A stretch of DNA of 64,000 bases, from contig NC_081406.1 in the NCBI RefSeq assembly GCF_030272615.1, forward strand, positions 241,491,718 to 241,555,717. Reading direction: 5' to 3'. Source of the stretch: Cryptomeria japonica (taxonomy: Eukaryota; Streptophyta; Pinopsida; Cupressales; Cupressaceae). The notes under the pieces were generated by a model that worked only from the letters and a program-made list of their open reading frames with translations, was not told where the DNA came from and did not search any database. Positions 32,100-44,405 of the stretch are shown here, piece after piece. Numbering within the stretch: the stretch's first letter is position 1; every line of letters starts with the position of its first letter. The translations under genes were made by a program, and so were the position numbers.

Positions 32100-33915
32100 T
32101 GAATGCCAACATCCCTAATGTTTGAAAATATTCATATGCATATACACAAAAAGCCATAAAAATACATTAAGACACCTATGTAACTGTATTATCATACCTC
32201 CACAAATTACCCTCTCACACTCATAAAATACTAAAACTTAATCACTAAACATTTTGCATGTGTTTCTTCAATGAAACTTGATCATTTACAAGAATGTTTT
32301 GAAAGTGGAAACTAAAGGCTTTCCTCAATTATAGGGAATATTCTCTCTCGCCCCAAGGCAACATCGTCATGATAAGGAGTTCAGACCACATGCGGACAGC
32401 ACTAAAGGTTTTGTTCCATTGCTTACCATATTCTGTGGTTTATTAGTTGTAATGTTATTACACTATCTCTTATATTATATTGTTCTATTATTAAGGTTTA
32501 AATTTAATAGTCATATGATTGTATTTAAATATTCATATAATATAGTGAAAAACTCTAAGATAAATGTATTATATAAAAATATGATTTTGGACAAATTGTT
32601 AAAAAAAATTATATCTATATCCAATTTATGGTATATTATTAAAAATAAAATGTGTCTTAACATTTGAAAACAAAATTTGAATATATAATTATTAAAATAA
32701 TTACTAATAGATAGATTTGAAATCAATTTTACTTCTTGAACATCATAATCAAAAGGATTTTGTTTTCTAAAATTTTAAGGACATGTGTTTTTGAAGGGTA
32801 GGTGCCCCATTTTATCTATAGAATAACTCTTGGATTTTTATTTTTATTTAAATTAAACTACTTTATTTCAAATTCCACTTCTAAATTATCCTTCTCTAAA
32901 AAAGATATCCAAATGTATCTTCTCTATAAAATTAAGTGCAAGATTTCCAAATAAAATTTAGAAAAATAATTTTTTTATCACTTAAGACACATCCTTTCAA
33001 CATGAATATATTATAAAAATAACTTTATATATAAATGAACATCGAAGCTTAACTTATTACTTACACCAATTTATTCATGAATTTCAAATGAACCATACGT
33101 AATTGTTTTAGTGTCAAATCAAGTTTTTTCTTCAATAAGTAAAACCAACCTTATTCCCAATATAACGTTTATTTTGAATATCATATTAATATTGTCTTTC
33201 TTTTTACTTACTTGAAATAATTCAACCTCTTTTACACCCACACACACCTATGAGTGTGTGTGTATCGTGTTTTTCTATTTTTTTTAAAAAATTATTCCAT
33301 ATTTTCTTGTATCCTTACGATTTTCTCATCACAACATCAATATTACTAAGAGGTAAGAAACTCTATCTCCTTTCCCCAACCAACCGCAACACACACACAA
33401 TTTTTTTTAAGATGCATCCTATTATAGACCATTACGAGGTACACAAGGGTTATATTAACCATTTAGCTTGAATTTTTTTTATAGATACAATTATATTAAT
33501 CTATTTAACCCTATATGTCTTTTCCCTTTTAATGTAGCCTAATTATTTCCTAAAGTTTTTAAATAAATATATGACATATAATAAGAAGAACAATTAAAAA
33601 GGACCAAAAATTAGTTGCATGTACTATTTCAAGATAGTATAAGAAAACACACCTTTCCAAATTTATCTACAACAAAAATTAAATATAGTTCATATTCTTT
33701 AACAAATGAATACTTCCTATGAATTTCATGAAGATGTGTGCCCATAGTCTAGAAAGAATTAATAATAGTATTTGTGATAATTTCTTGTTCTATGTATTAA
33801 AAGATACCATCTTATAAATATCATGCTACAAAATTTTACATTTTTGCTAGTATGTGTACGAAAAGTCACTCTCTACTTCCTTTCAAAAGAAGATGCATTC
33901 TTCTCCTTGTTCTTT
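32100..33915 (+). repeat. duplicated segment, copy 2 (mate at 6850-8560)
   Basis: It starts AACATCCCTAATGTT and shares many ordered blocks with 6850-8560 in the same orientation. The place matching the possible first exon at 7289 here reads ATGATAAGGAGTTCAGACC and runs into GGTTTTG. Additional unique parts include a (TG)n-like GTGTGTGTG near 33252. Confidence 0.6.
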
Positions 33916-34329
33916 GCCTTATGGGTATAGCATGATACGCTTGAGAGGTTATTATTTGTAAAGGATTGGTTAGAAAGTACTTGTAGGAAGGAGGTCTCCT
34001 CAATGTTTGAACCTTGGTTAGTACATATATGCTACCAGATTTTGAGTGGTCCCATATGTATTCATGTGATTGTGATTCTTGTTTGGATGATTGAGATGTC
34101 TATATAATTTGACTTGTATGATTCTTGTATGGATCTTAATTGAGTTTTATAACTATATTGCATAAGAGTTACACTAGAATCAGAAAGAAATCTAAACTAA
34201 ATTATGTTCATTAGACGATTGAAATAATGATACTATTATGTACAACCTTCTTGTGGTCTCCTCACTCATCTAGGAAGAATAGGAAGAACCAACAAAATCA
34301 AGCTTAACATTACATTCATGTCACAATTG

Positions 34330-36010
34330 ACAACAATCAAGTAGAATTCCACACTTCACCAATCTAGGGTTCTGGTAAGCTTTATGGCTAGCAAGTTTCT
34401 ATTTTAATTGATATAGGAGCTACTAATTTTTTCATTGTCATAGAGTAGTAACTAAGCTATCTATTACAGCTAGTTATATGTTTGAATTAATGGGCTATAT
34501 TAAATATGGAAATAAGGTACAGAGAAGGGTAGACCAGGGTTTGGTGTGTAGTGACATGGAACTTCTAAGTTTCCAAACTTTAGTCAATTTATATGTGGCC
34601 CTCAAGGTTCTTATGATGTAATTTCAAGAATTAATTGGTTGAACAAACCATAAATCCATTATAAATTATGAGGATAAGGTTGTCCAAAGTTTAGATGATA
34701 ATGGGAATCATGTGGAGATTCATGGATCCTAGAAACCCCTTGAGCTTAGGCAGATTTTGCCCATCCAACTTAAGAAGGCCACAAGGAAGGGTACTTCAAT
34801 CTACGTCAACTAAGTCAATGATCTTAATAATGAGAAACCCTATTTTGATGACTACCCTATCCTAAATTAATATTGAGATCTATTCCCAATTGAGATAATT
34901 TATTTGTGGCAACAAATATTATAGAATCTATAGGGGAATGACCATTATTCATTGGTCAAGACAACTCTGGAGGAGGATCCATCTGATTTCCATTTTAATG
35001 AATACACTTTAGATCAATGATGGAACCCTATGGTATTAGGGAAGGATGTTCATTCTTAACCATGGGGGGTTTAGGAAATTGATCATGGAGTAAATGTATA
35101 ATACACCATACTTAGGGCACTTGCAGTGAGAAAAATGGTAGCAAATATAAGGCCACTATTTTTTTTGCTAGGGATCAAGAAGGACGTAATAGCATATTTG
35201 GCACAATGTTATGAATGCCAAAGATTCAAGGCTGAGTTATACTCATCCTTCAGAGCTATTGTAATCACACAATGTACTAGACTACAAGTGGCATGTTATA
35301 AATATGGACTTCATTTAGTGGTTACCTATGTGTAAGAATGGATACAAAATTATCTCGATGGTTATGAATAAGATCACAAATGTAGCACATTTTAATTCCA
35401 AAAAAAAAATAGCATGGTTCCTTGCCCCTAGTGAGAAAACTTGTCTAAGAGATTTTTAGGTTTCATGGTATGCTCGAAATGAACATTTCAGGTAGAGACA
35501 CAAGGATGATTTTTTGGTTTTAAGTTACAATCAATTCTACCTTAGGAATGAGATTGAAATTTAACACAACCAATCATCCATAGACAAGAATAAGTCATTC
35601 AGACAATTTTCACTCAGAGACGAGCTATTCTTTAGGATTAAGCCTCATAAGAGTTTGATCTCCTTTGGCAAGTCTTCTAAGCTTGCACCTAGATATGTAG
35701 GGTCATTTGATGTATTGGAAGTGATTAACCTAGTTGCCTATAGGTTTTCTCTACTGCTTTCTCTCTCTCTTATCCATAAAGTATTTCATGTTTATTTTCT
35801 TAATCCATCTCACCCCAATTCTTCTCACACACTTCATTAACATGCTTTACAAGTGTAGGATCTAAGAGTGTTGCTAGTGGAGCCCACTCAAGTTATTGAT
35901 AGGCGCTCAATCATCTTGTGTAATAGGGACATTGTGTAATATAAGATCTAGTGGGACCAATATTTTATGGATAGCGACATAGGGTAGAATATTGAGGACA
36001 TTGCTTAACA
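34330..36010 (+). pseudogene. Ty3/Gypsy pol relic lacking reverse transcriptase
   Basis: Broken pieces in order: a protease-like ILIDIGATNFF (about 34410-34450); a GSYDVISRINWLN segment (34605-34650) typical of the protease end; an integrase zinc region (NHGGFRKL, then VRKMVANIRPLFF...AYLAQCYECQRFKAE, 35060-35240); integrase core pieces (MVMNKITNVAHF, about 35360-35395); and the C-terminal chromo-side segment (LAPRYVGSFDVLEVIN, VFHVYFLNPS, 35667-35820) with a late VEPTQVIDRR. Reverse transcriptase and RNase H are absent between protease and integrase. Many stops. No LTR was recognised next to it. Confidence 0.75.
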
Positions 36011-36553
36011 TTATTTTTCACATTTGATATCATACTCTTTTATATGCTTTAGTTGTGTTTGTTTGTTTAAAATGATATCAGGATATTGCCACTTCTTAGT
36101 GGGGAAGATAGTTAGTGTCTTCATGTAACCAATAGATAAATTCATGAAGCCAACATAAGCACTCCTTTTCATAGTCGAAATAGAGGGTGTTTATCCATGT
36201 TACTTCGATGTCACAAGTACCCATCTAACATGAACATCTTCTCACTGCACATGACCACAAGGTAATGGAACAAAACCACCAAACAAGAGCTCCAAGTAAC
36301 CAAAATATAACCAACTCCATGAAGATCCATAATCATGAGCTTCTAATGCCCTAACTAGATCACATTTATAATATCCATGACTTTCAATCTCACAGAAGTG
36401 AAAAATAAAGTTGACCCATAAATATTCATTGTAGCTTCATAAGCCTCTAACATCCTTTAATTCCTTCTATCAATTTTTCTTAAGCTTGTCAAGATAAGAA
36501 TATAAAGTAGAGGAATACATATAATCAAGTTAATCTTCATCTTTGATACCAAA

Positions 36554-36991
36554 TGTTGAGAAATATATGTAAGATCTAATACCTAAGGTTAGAAAATTTT
36601 AATTTCTATCCAAATAATCAATTCATGACTTTAACGTGTGAGATACAAGGCTTAGATAGTTGCTACAATATGAACATTTAAAACTCATATGCAAATCCAA
36701 AAACTAAGTTGCACTTATTATAGAGTTACTATGATTAGAACTATTTTCTTTATGATGCTAAAATCAACCTACATATAATGCTTACCAACACTACCTTATG
36801 TGAAATTATAACAATAATAAATCATGTATAACATCATCATAAGTTAGAAACAAAGAGACACAAATCAACAACATAAGAGAATCATATAACATAGGATTTA
36901 TGTGGTGAAACCCTTGTGGGGGGCAAATACACCAAGAAGAAAGGCTAAATATGTATTATCAGGAAATAGATGAGAATACAATATTGTTACA
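36554..36991 (-). repeat. candidate LTR with initiator-tRNA primer site
   Basis: On the minus strand this 438 bp stretch would start TGTAACAATATTG and end TTTCTCAACA. It is followed by TTTGGTATCAAAGATG (36553-36538), a good initiator Met tRNA primer site. So it looks like the 5' LTR of a minus-strand Copia element, but the sequence to the left (36537 to about 36010) shows no clear gag. The outer edge is a guess from the TG start. Confidence 0.5.
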
Positions 36992-37500
36992 TCCCACTTG
37001 TGCCCTAGATATTAAGATGTTATTTTATGCATTGATAATTGTTCAGTACTGTGGAATGATGTTTTATAGAACATATGTTGATGATTTAGTTTAAACCATG
37101 ATGAAATATGATATTTTCTCTTTTGTTATTAATAAATGCAATGAGAGAGATATCTTGGGATTTCAGACTAACTAATTGAATTTGGCTTAGTGTGTGCAAG
37201 AGATCATCAGTCTAGAGATAAAAAAAGAAGAACTCAATGCCATCGATAATCGTATCCATAAGTTTAGTCATGTTGATTTGCGTTAATATTGTTACCATTA
37301 ACCAATATGTGTCATGTAATCCTATTTTGGTCAATGTAGATGATTAGGGTTTTACCATCCTAGTCTTTGAGTTGGTATACTTTTCTTTTGATCAAACCAT
37401 TTTGAGATTCTAATCTTTACTCTTTATGTTCCTATAGTTATGGAACTCCTTGGTGTTAATTGTTTATTAATTATTAAAAAAATAAAAAAGTCAATTAATG

Positions 37501-37502
<2 letters not shown>

Positions 37503-37533
<31 letters not shown>
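37503..37533. repeat. (TG)n microsatellite
   Basis: A run of about 15 GT units. Confidence 0.9.
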
Positions 37534-37536
<3 letters not shown>

Positions 37537-38373
37537 ATGTATACATATATATAAGTGATTATATTTATGTACTCAAGACATTGAAAGATAAGTACATATA
37601 TATATGCATATATAGATATGTATACATGTTGTATAGTGTTGGTGAAAAATTAGGGTTTCCACCACAAGAAGGATGAAAAACTCTAATTTTTACTTGGGGA
37701 CCATTACATGAGGGAAAGATAGGAATTAGATAGATCTAAATCTAGTAGATCTAGATTCTAATCTAATTCCAAGGGGTGTTGAATGTGCCCTCTTCTTTCC
37801 CTTGATTTGGATTGATTTGTTGAAGATGCTGGAAGTAGGGTAAACAGGCTTAATGTTGAGTAATTATGTGCAAATAGTGAGCTACAGTCAAGTAAGTGCA
37901 CAAAGATGGTGGTCAAAAGGGGGGGTATAAGTGGACACTTTTTTTTTGAAATCAGGTGAACCTAAACTTGGAGGAAAAATTTTAAAGTCATCAACTCAAG
38001 ATATGAAGATAATCAAAGAACAAATATTATAGTACTCTAAATCTAGTTTCCAAAATACTAAACGTTTTCAAAATTCGATAAGACTGAAAAAATGGTGCAT
38101 GTATGTCTATGAGAACTATGGAGACACTAGTAAAAGAAATTCAATAATAATATGTTATTGTTGTTCAAATTTTAAAAAAATTATATGGTTAGAAAGCTCA
38201 GAAGATGGGTGAAAATATGGTGGCAATTTTAGAAATACCCACTTGATGAAGTGTAAACCTGATGATGACAAAGTCGAGAAACCAAGTTGATAAAATAAAA
38301 CACATCAAAAAGGAGGGAAATGGAGGGCAATCAAACTTCCAAACCATAGCTTTGTCATCCAGGCCTATTTCCA

Positions 38374-38520
38374 AGCCTAAATAGTCAAAAGCGCGTACGG
38401 GGGTACCTATAGTATAAAAAGTGCGTATGGGGTACTTATGGTGTAAGAAGCGTGTACGCTCTATCTTAACTATAAAAAGCACGTACGCGCTATTTTTACT
38501 ATAAATAGGGCATACACGCT
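38374..38520. repeat. subterminal GCGTACG repeats, left side of element A
   Basis: Several units such as AAAGCGCGTACGGG, AAAGTGCGTATGGGG and AAAAGCACGTACGCGC recur at roughly 30-45 bp steps. Related units occur near the right end (41700-41930). Confidence 0.7.
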
Positions 38521-38705
38521 TTTTATGTTTAAATTTTGGGGGTGTGTATAGTATGATATTGTATATATAATATGTGTATATACATATAATATATAATTTA
38601 TATATAATATGAAAATATATAATATATAATATTTATATACATATATATATATATAATAAATTAAGTATATATATACACACATATGTGTGTATGTATGTAT
38701 ATTGT

Positions 38706-38864
38706 CTCCCTCTCTCCCCCTCTCAAGCGCGTACAAGGTGCCTCTCTTTCTCTTTGTCTCCCTCTCTCTCTTTCTCTATCTCTCTCCCTCCCTCTCTCCC
38801 TCTCTCCCCCTCTCTCTCTCCCCCTCTCTCTCACTCCCTCACCCTCTCTCCCTTTCCTCCATAC

Positions 38865-38916
<52 letters not shown>

Positions 38917-38923
38917 ATATATC
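38706..38923. repeat. (TC)n-rich block
   Basis: Polypyrimidine tract with a perfect TC run at about 38868-38912. It faces the (GA)n block at 40399-41450, so the two are inverted relative to each other. Confidence 0.9.
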
Positions 38924-39094
38924 TTCTTTTTGTTTGCATATAGATGAGGTGATAAGAAGATTGACAAGGTGGTTAGTTTTGTTTTTTTTTTAAAAGAAGA
39001 TAGGATATAAAGTAGAACGTTTAAAGAAGATGAACGTATTGGTTTCTTTGGATCATGTGGATGTATTGGTTGGATAATCTTTATGGTTTGTATG

Positions 39095-40395
39095 GTGTAC
39101 TTAGGGGTCATATGGTGTCTTATGACCCCTTAGGACTCTATATGACCCCTTAGGTGTTGTTATGGGTCATATGGTGTTAAATGATCCCTTAGGACACCAT
39201 ATGACCCCTTAGGACTCCATATGGTGTCGTTATGGGTCGTATGGTGTCCTAAAGGGTCATATGGTGTTTTATGACCCCTTAGGACACCATATGATCGCTT
39301 AGGTGTCATTAGAGGTCATATTGTTTCCTAAAAGGTCATATGGTGTCCTATGACCCCTTAGGACACCATATGACCCCTTAAGACACCATACAACCCATAA
39401 CAACACCATACGGTGTACTGAGGGGTCATAGGATGCCATATGACCCCTCAAGACACCATACGACCCATAACGACACCATATGGTGTCCTAAAGGATCATA
39501 TGGTGTTCTATGACCCCTTAGGACACTATTTGGTGTCATTATAGGTCCTATGGTGTGCTAAGGGATCATATAGTGTCCTATGACCTCTTAGATGTTGTTA
39601 GGGGTTATATTATGATCTAGGGGTCATATGGTGTCCTATGACCCCTTAGGACACCATATGGTGTATTTATGTGCCTTATGGTGTCCTATGACCCCTAGGA
39701 CATCTTATGACCCCTTAGGACACCATATGGTGTTGTTAGGGGTCATATGGTCTCCTACGACCCCTTAGGACACCATTTGACCCCTTAGGACTCCATATGG
39801 TGTCCTAAGAGGTCATATAGTGTTCTATGACCCCTTAGGACACCATTTGGTGTCATTATGGGTTGTATGGTGTGTTAAGGGGTCGTATGGTGTCCTATTA
39901 GCCCTTAGGACTCCATATGACCTCTTATGTGTCGTTATGGGTCATATGGTGTCCTAAGGAATATATGGTGTCCTATGACCTGTTAGGACACATGCATGGA
40001 TCCCTAGGATACCATATGACATGAAAAAACACAAAAAGGATACCATATGACCTCGAAGAATACCATATGACCCCTAAGAATACCATATGACATGAAAAAA
40101 CACAAAATGGTGTCCTCCAAGTTTAGGTTCTCCTACGACCCCTTAGGAAACCATTTGACCCCTTAGGACTCCATATAGTGTCATTATGGGTCGTATGGTG
40201 TCCTAAGAGGTCATAGAGTGTTGTATAACCCCTTAGGACACCATTTGGTGTCATTATGGGTCGTATGGTGTGCTAAGGGGTCATATGGTATCCTATGACC
40301 CCTTAGGACTCCATATGACCTCTTATGTGTCGTTATGGGTCATATGGTGTCCTATAACCCCTTAGGACACATGCATGGATCCCTAGGATACCATA
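39095..40395. repeat. minisatellite of CATATGGTGTCCTAAGGGGTC units in both orientations
   Basis: About 1.3 kb made of a unit near 20 bp, CATATGGTGTCCTAAGGGGT, and its reverse complement (ACCCCTTAGGACACCATATG) mixed together, plus a variant with GTCGTTATGGGTC. Neighbouring opposite units can pair as hairpins. Near 40020 and 40090 it is interrupted by a CATGAAAAAACACAAAA phrase. The same unit reappears at 48615-48862. Confidence 0.9.
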
Positions 40396-40398
40396 TGA

Positions 40399-40469
40399 CC
40401 CCTAAGAGGGAGAGAGGGAGAGAGGGGGGGAGACAAAGATGGAGAAAGGGAAAGGGAGGGGGAGAGCGA

Positions 40470-40504
<35 letters not shown>

Positions 40505-41149
40505 GGGGGGCAAGATATAGAGAGATATAAGAGATCAACAGAGGGATTGGGAGAGAAAGAGAGACCTAAGAGGTGGAGGGAGGGTAGGTGAGAAAGAGAG
40601 AAAGAGAGGGTGAGAGATAGAGAGATTTTGAGTGAGAGGAAGGAAGGGATGGAAGGAGAGTACAAGAGACTAGAGAGAGAGAGGTGTGAAGAGAGGGAGA
40701 GAGTGAGAAAGAGAGGTAATGAGAAAGAGAGAGAGGGAGAGGGAGGAGAGAGGGAGAGAATGAGAGAGAGATACACCTGAGAGAAGGAGAGAGTGAGATA
40801 CAGAGAAAGAGGATGAGAGGGAGAGACTTCAAAGAGAGAGAGAGACTTAAGTGAAAAATAGAAATGGAGGGGGGGAGGTAGGGAGAGAGTGGGAAAGAGA
40901 TGCACTTGACAAAGGAGGAGAGTGTGATAGAGAGATAGAGGCAGAGAGGGAGAGAGACTTGAGAGAGAGAGAGAGAGAGAGAGACTTGATAGAAGAGGAG
41001 AGAGAGAGAGAGATAGATAAAGGTTGATAGAGAGAAGGAGAGAGACTTGAGAGAAATAGAAATGGAACGAGAGGGGAGAGAGAAAGAGAGTTAGAGGGAA
41101 ATAAATACTTGACAAAGGAAGAGAAAGGGAGGGGGAGGGAGAGGGATAG

Positions 41150-41201
<52 letters not shown>

Positions 41202-41450
41202 AAGAGAGGGGGAGAGAGTGAGAGATAGAGATATTTGAGAGTGGGAGAGAAAGAGAGGGATAGATGAAAGAGAGAAAGAGGGTGAGGGAGATGAGAAAGA
41301 GAGGGAGAGATACCCAAGAGAGGGAAGAAAGTAGAGAGGGAGAGATTCCTAAGATAGGGAAGAAAGTAGAGAGGGAGATGCGTAAGAGACAAAAAAGTAG
41401 GGGTTAAGGAAGAGAGAGGGAGAATGTAGGGAAGAGAGGAGAGAGATAAT
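40399..41450. repeat. (GA)n-rich block
   Basis: About 1 kb of purine-only or nearly purine-only sequence with perfect AG runs (for example about 41152-41197). Long Ser/Leu frames on the minus strand here are artefacts of the repeat. Confidence 0.92.
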
Positions 41451-41699
41451 GCTGATATAAGCATGTTGATTACTCAAATTTGACTAAGTCTGAAATTTAT
41501 AAGAATACTCAAAAAACTAAAATCTGCATTATAACTCTTAGAGATCTGGAACCACTCTCAAACATCCTGACAATATATACATCAAATATATCTTAAATGT
41601 TATATTTTATGTCACTTATACTTAAATGTTATATTTTATGTATATATCCTACCAAAAAACCTAATGGAATGCTAAATGAATTGCATTTTATTGACAGAC

Positions 41700-41930
41700 A
41701 AACGCATACGCGATTTAAAAACTAAAACCGAGTATGAGTTTTTTAGTTTCTAAACCGCGTACGTGGTTTTAGTTTTTAAACCGCGTACGAGGTTCTTAGT
41801 TTCTAAACCGCGTACGCGGTTAGTATACTTTAAACCCCATACGTGGTTTAGATTTGGTTAGGCTCGGCAAAGCGAGCCTAAACACATACGGGGTTCTTTA
41901 AATTTGAAATACCCCGTGCACGATTTGTTG
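41700..41930. repeat. subterminal CGCGTACGCG palindromes, right side of element A
   Basis: AAACCGCGTACGCGGTT and variants (ACGTGG, ACGAGG) recur about every 30-35 bp with GTTTCTAAACC between them. Confidence 0.75.
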
Positions 41931-41991
41931 TTTTTCATGTTTTTTTTTGGGTGTGTCCACTTTCCTAACCACCATCTTTGTGCACTTACCC

Positions 41992-43150
41992 AGGTGTCGG
42001 ATCGAACCATAAACCTAGATCTAAGAATTGTAAGAGGATTCAGGCCTATTCCCAGGAGGAGCTCCTGATTTGTCGAGACCAGTGTGACAGTCTCTATGGT
42101 CCTCGAAACTTTCCATACTCCAATGGGGGGATAATTTGTCTCTGTAAATAAATCTTATCTTGAAGATCACAACTTTTTACCGGCTTCCTAAGCACAAAAG
42201 GAAGGTGAAATAGGTTGGAAATAAGGGGTTTGCCTAAGTCAAACCCTAGTTTAGGATTTAACCTTGAATGAAATGTTGCGAATACTGAAATAAAAAATGG
42301 AAGGATATACCTTAGATCTGCAATGACTGATAATGATGTTTTTCTTCTTGGATGTATATGTTGTATGAAATGGCATGAACATGACAAAACCCTAATCACA
42401 CACACATGCTTGCATATGAATGTTGTAGTTTGCTCCAGAATGATTGAATGAAGGATATGCAGCTTTGAAGACCTTTGTAAATGCTTGATGATGAACACTT
42501 GAATGCTTGATTTCTTGAATGTGAAGACTTGGGATTGCTTAGGGGTGAACTCATAATAATGGTTGGACCACTTTTGCCCATGAACGAAATTCCTAGGTGG
42601 GAAAAAAAAAATTGGGGAGGCAGTTCGAATGAACTAGGGATGTTCGAGCGAACTACCCTTTGGGGTTTGAGCAAACCCCCTAGTTCAATCATACATGTGA
42701 CATCACTGGGGTTTACTCGAATCCCCTTTTATTAATATTTTATGGGGTTCGCTTGAACCCCCCCTTCGAGCGAACCCCCTTTTTAACTATTTTTTAATCA
42801 TTATAAAATGAATGTAGGGGGGTTCATTCAACCCTCTTTCATTTGAAGGGGTGTTCATTTGAACCCCCTTTCTATGCTACTCCACCCCAAACTCTTGAAC
42901 TTTTTACACAATTTTAGCCTTGAAACCTCTGGTTCAAGGCTCAAATGAAATAATTTTGACAACCCAAAAATATAGGATGGTAGTGCTTGAAGAAAACTTT
43001 CCAACAACTATAATTTTATTACATTGTGAGTTTATTATGATCTCTTTTTAAAAAAATTACTAAATATAGGGTTTTCACCAAAGATGAACTTCTTTGTTCA
43101 ACGCATTGGGAAAAATAGTAAACTAATTCAAAAAAAATCTGAAAAATATC
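41992..43150 (-). repeat. LTR-like sequence B, inner part (continues at 62676-63688)
   Basis: The 43151-62675 retrotransposon sits between this piece and 62676, with near-identical 5-mers at its edges (ATATC/ACATC). On the minus strand the sequence has GGGGTTCGCTTGAACCCCC-type repeats (42680-42870) and CAAACCCTAGTTTAGG near 42240, like the U3 and R parts of the gag-only LTR family. Element A adjoins its left edge. No coding signal. The full LTR bounds are not known. Confidence 0.5.
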
Positions 43151-44389
43151 TGTAATGGTGGGAAAATGGTGAATGATAAATCAAGAAGGAAACCACCCTT
43201 TCCCTCAAAGTGAAATGAGAGTCTTGCTATCGATTACCATTCAAGCACTTTTCACCATGTTACATTAGGAAGAGGAGAGGATAATTCACTAGATTCAATC
43301 TCTCCACATGAAGATGGTAGATTGAATTCTGAATGAATTGGGAATGCTAAGTTGATCCCCTCTTCCTTGTTTGAAATGGAAAGGAATTGACTGAATTATG
43401 TAGTTCAAAAGTGACAAAGAATTGATTATAATTTGAGATCGAAATATGGGATGAAGTTGTACACCTAGATCTGGTAGTAAAATGTTGAGACGAAGTTGCC
43501 CTGCGAATTTGAGGAAAGTTTGTTTGGACCGTGGTGGGAATGTACATGGTCCTCCGAAAAATCCGCGAAATGAAAAGGGTTTTTCCACCTTTGCAAATGT
43601 AGCCCAAATCCAAAAGTACAGTTGTGCACCTAAAACCTACACACAAAAAAGAGAGAAAGATGGGTTGGGATTGGGGGTTTGCCTTTAGGTCAAACCCCAG
43701 TTTTGGAATTAACTAGGTAATGAAAGAAAGTACTTGCAAGTAGATGTAAATGAAATACTGACTTGTAAATCACCTCAAGGGAGGTTGTAGTAGCAATGTT
43801 GATGGAAGTGTTTGTGTGGAATTGAATGTTGAAATCAATCTCCTCTTCAATGGTTGAATCCTTGACTTGAATGCAACACCTAGCCTTGACGGGAGACTTG
43901 AGAATGCTCAATGCTAGAAAAGAATGCTTCAATTCTCTTGAATGCTTGATCACTTGTGAATTTCCCACTCATCCAACTTATTGAACTTATGCAAATGAGA
44001 GGACGAATTCCCCTTGAATACATGTTAGTGGATTTGAATTTCATCATGGGCTCACATTGGGGGAGTTTCCCACCCGAGGCACAATCAAAAATGCAACCCT
44101 AAGAAGGGTCCTACCCCAAAATAGGGTAGGGACAGGGGTGCCATGTTCCTGTCCTCAGAGGACAAGGGCATCAAGCCCCTATCCAAGGGGGGACAGTGGC
44201 GCCACACCCCTATCCTATTCCTTTCTCTAGGGAAGAGTGCGGATAGGATGATGTAAAGGCCAAGGAAGAAGCTATTTCCATAAGATGAGAAATCTCCAAT
44301 CTCCGATCAGGCTAGAGGATTCCAATTCTCATGCGTGAGGACCTTAATGCAATCAAAAATTTCTAGGGTCGCAATTTTATGACACTACA
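43151..44389 (-). repeat. 3' LTR of copy 2
   Basis: 1239 bp. On the minus strand it starts TGTAGTGTCATAAAATTGCG and ends CCCACCATTACA. It is similar throughout to 61447-62675 and, less so, to 3739-5008. Confidence 0.88.
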
Positions 44390-44405
44390 TTTAGCCCCCA
44401 CTTCA
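44390..44405 (-). other. polypurine tract of copy 2
   Basis: On the minus strand GAAGTGGGGGCTAAA directly precedes the LTR, nearly identical to the tract at 3725-3738. Confidence 0.8.

Larger units (their letters stand above)
37890..41991. mobile_element. TIR element A carrying palindromic minisatellite
   Basis: The left end reads AAGTAAGTGCACAAAGATGG, and the right end read on the other strand is GGGTAAGTGCACAAAGATGG. The similarity continues (GTGGT, then GTGGACAC) for about 45 bp. Inside are GCGTACG-rich palindromes near both ends, a (TC)n block, the CATATGGTGTCC minisatellite and a long (GA)n block. There is no coding sequence with domains. The ends resemble those of element B (46208-51312), which also carries (GA)n and the same minisatellite. 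No clear target duplication: AGTC/AGGT or a shifted pair. It looks non-autonomous. Confidence 0.6.

Noticed and set aside
32419-32667. AT-rich ORF pair on both strands
   Set aside because: Composition gives open frames on both strands; it lies within the duplicated noncoding segment.
38685-38993. Long Ser/Leu/Pro reading frames
   Set aside because: They are translations of the (TC)n block in several frames at once, with no codon signal.
39095-40395. CRISPR-like array
   Set aside because: Units occur in both orientations without spacers of uniform length, and the context is a plant nuclear genome.
40402-41464. Minus-strand ORFs of 200 or more residues rich in Ser and Leu
   Set aside because: Artefact of the (GA)n block. 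Parallel frames are open at the same time.
42094-42498. ORF of 134 residues on the minus strand
   Set aside because: It lies in LTR-like sequence; similar non-homologous frames appear in the same part of other LTRs (62035-61643, 43646-43347).
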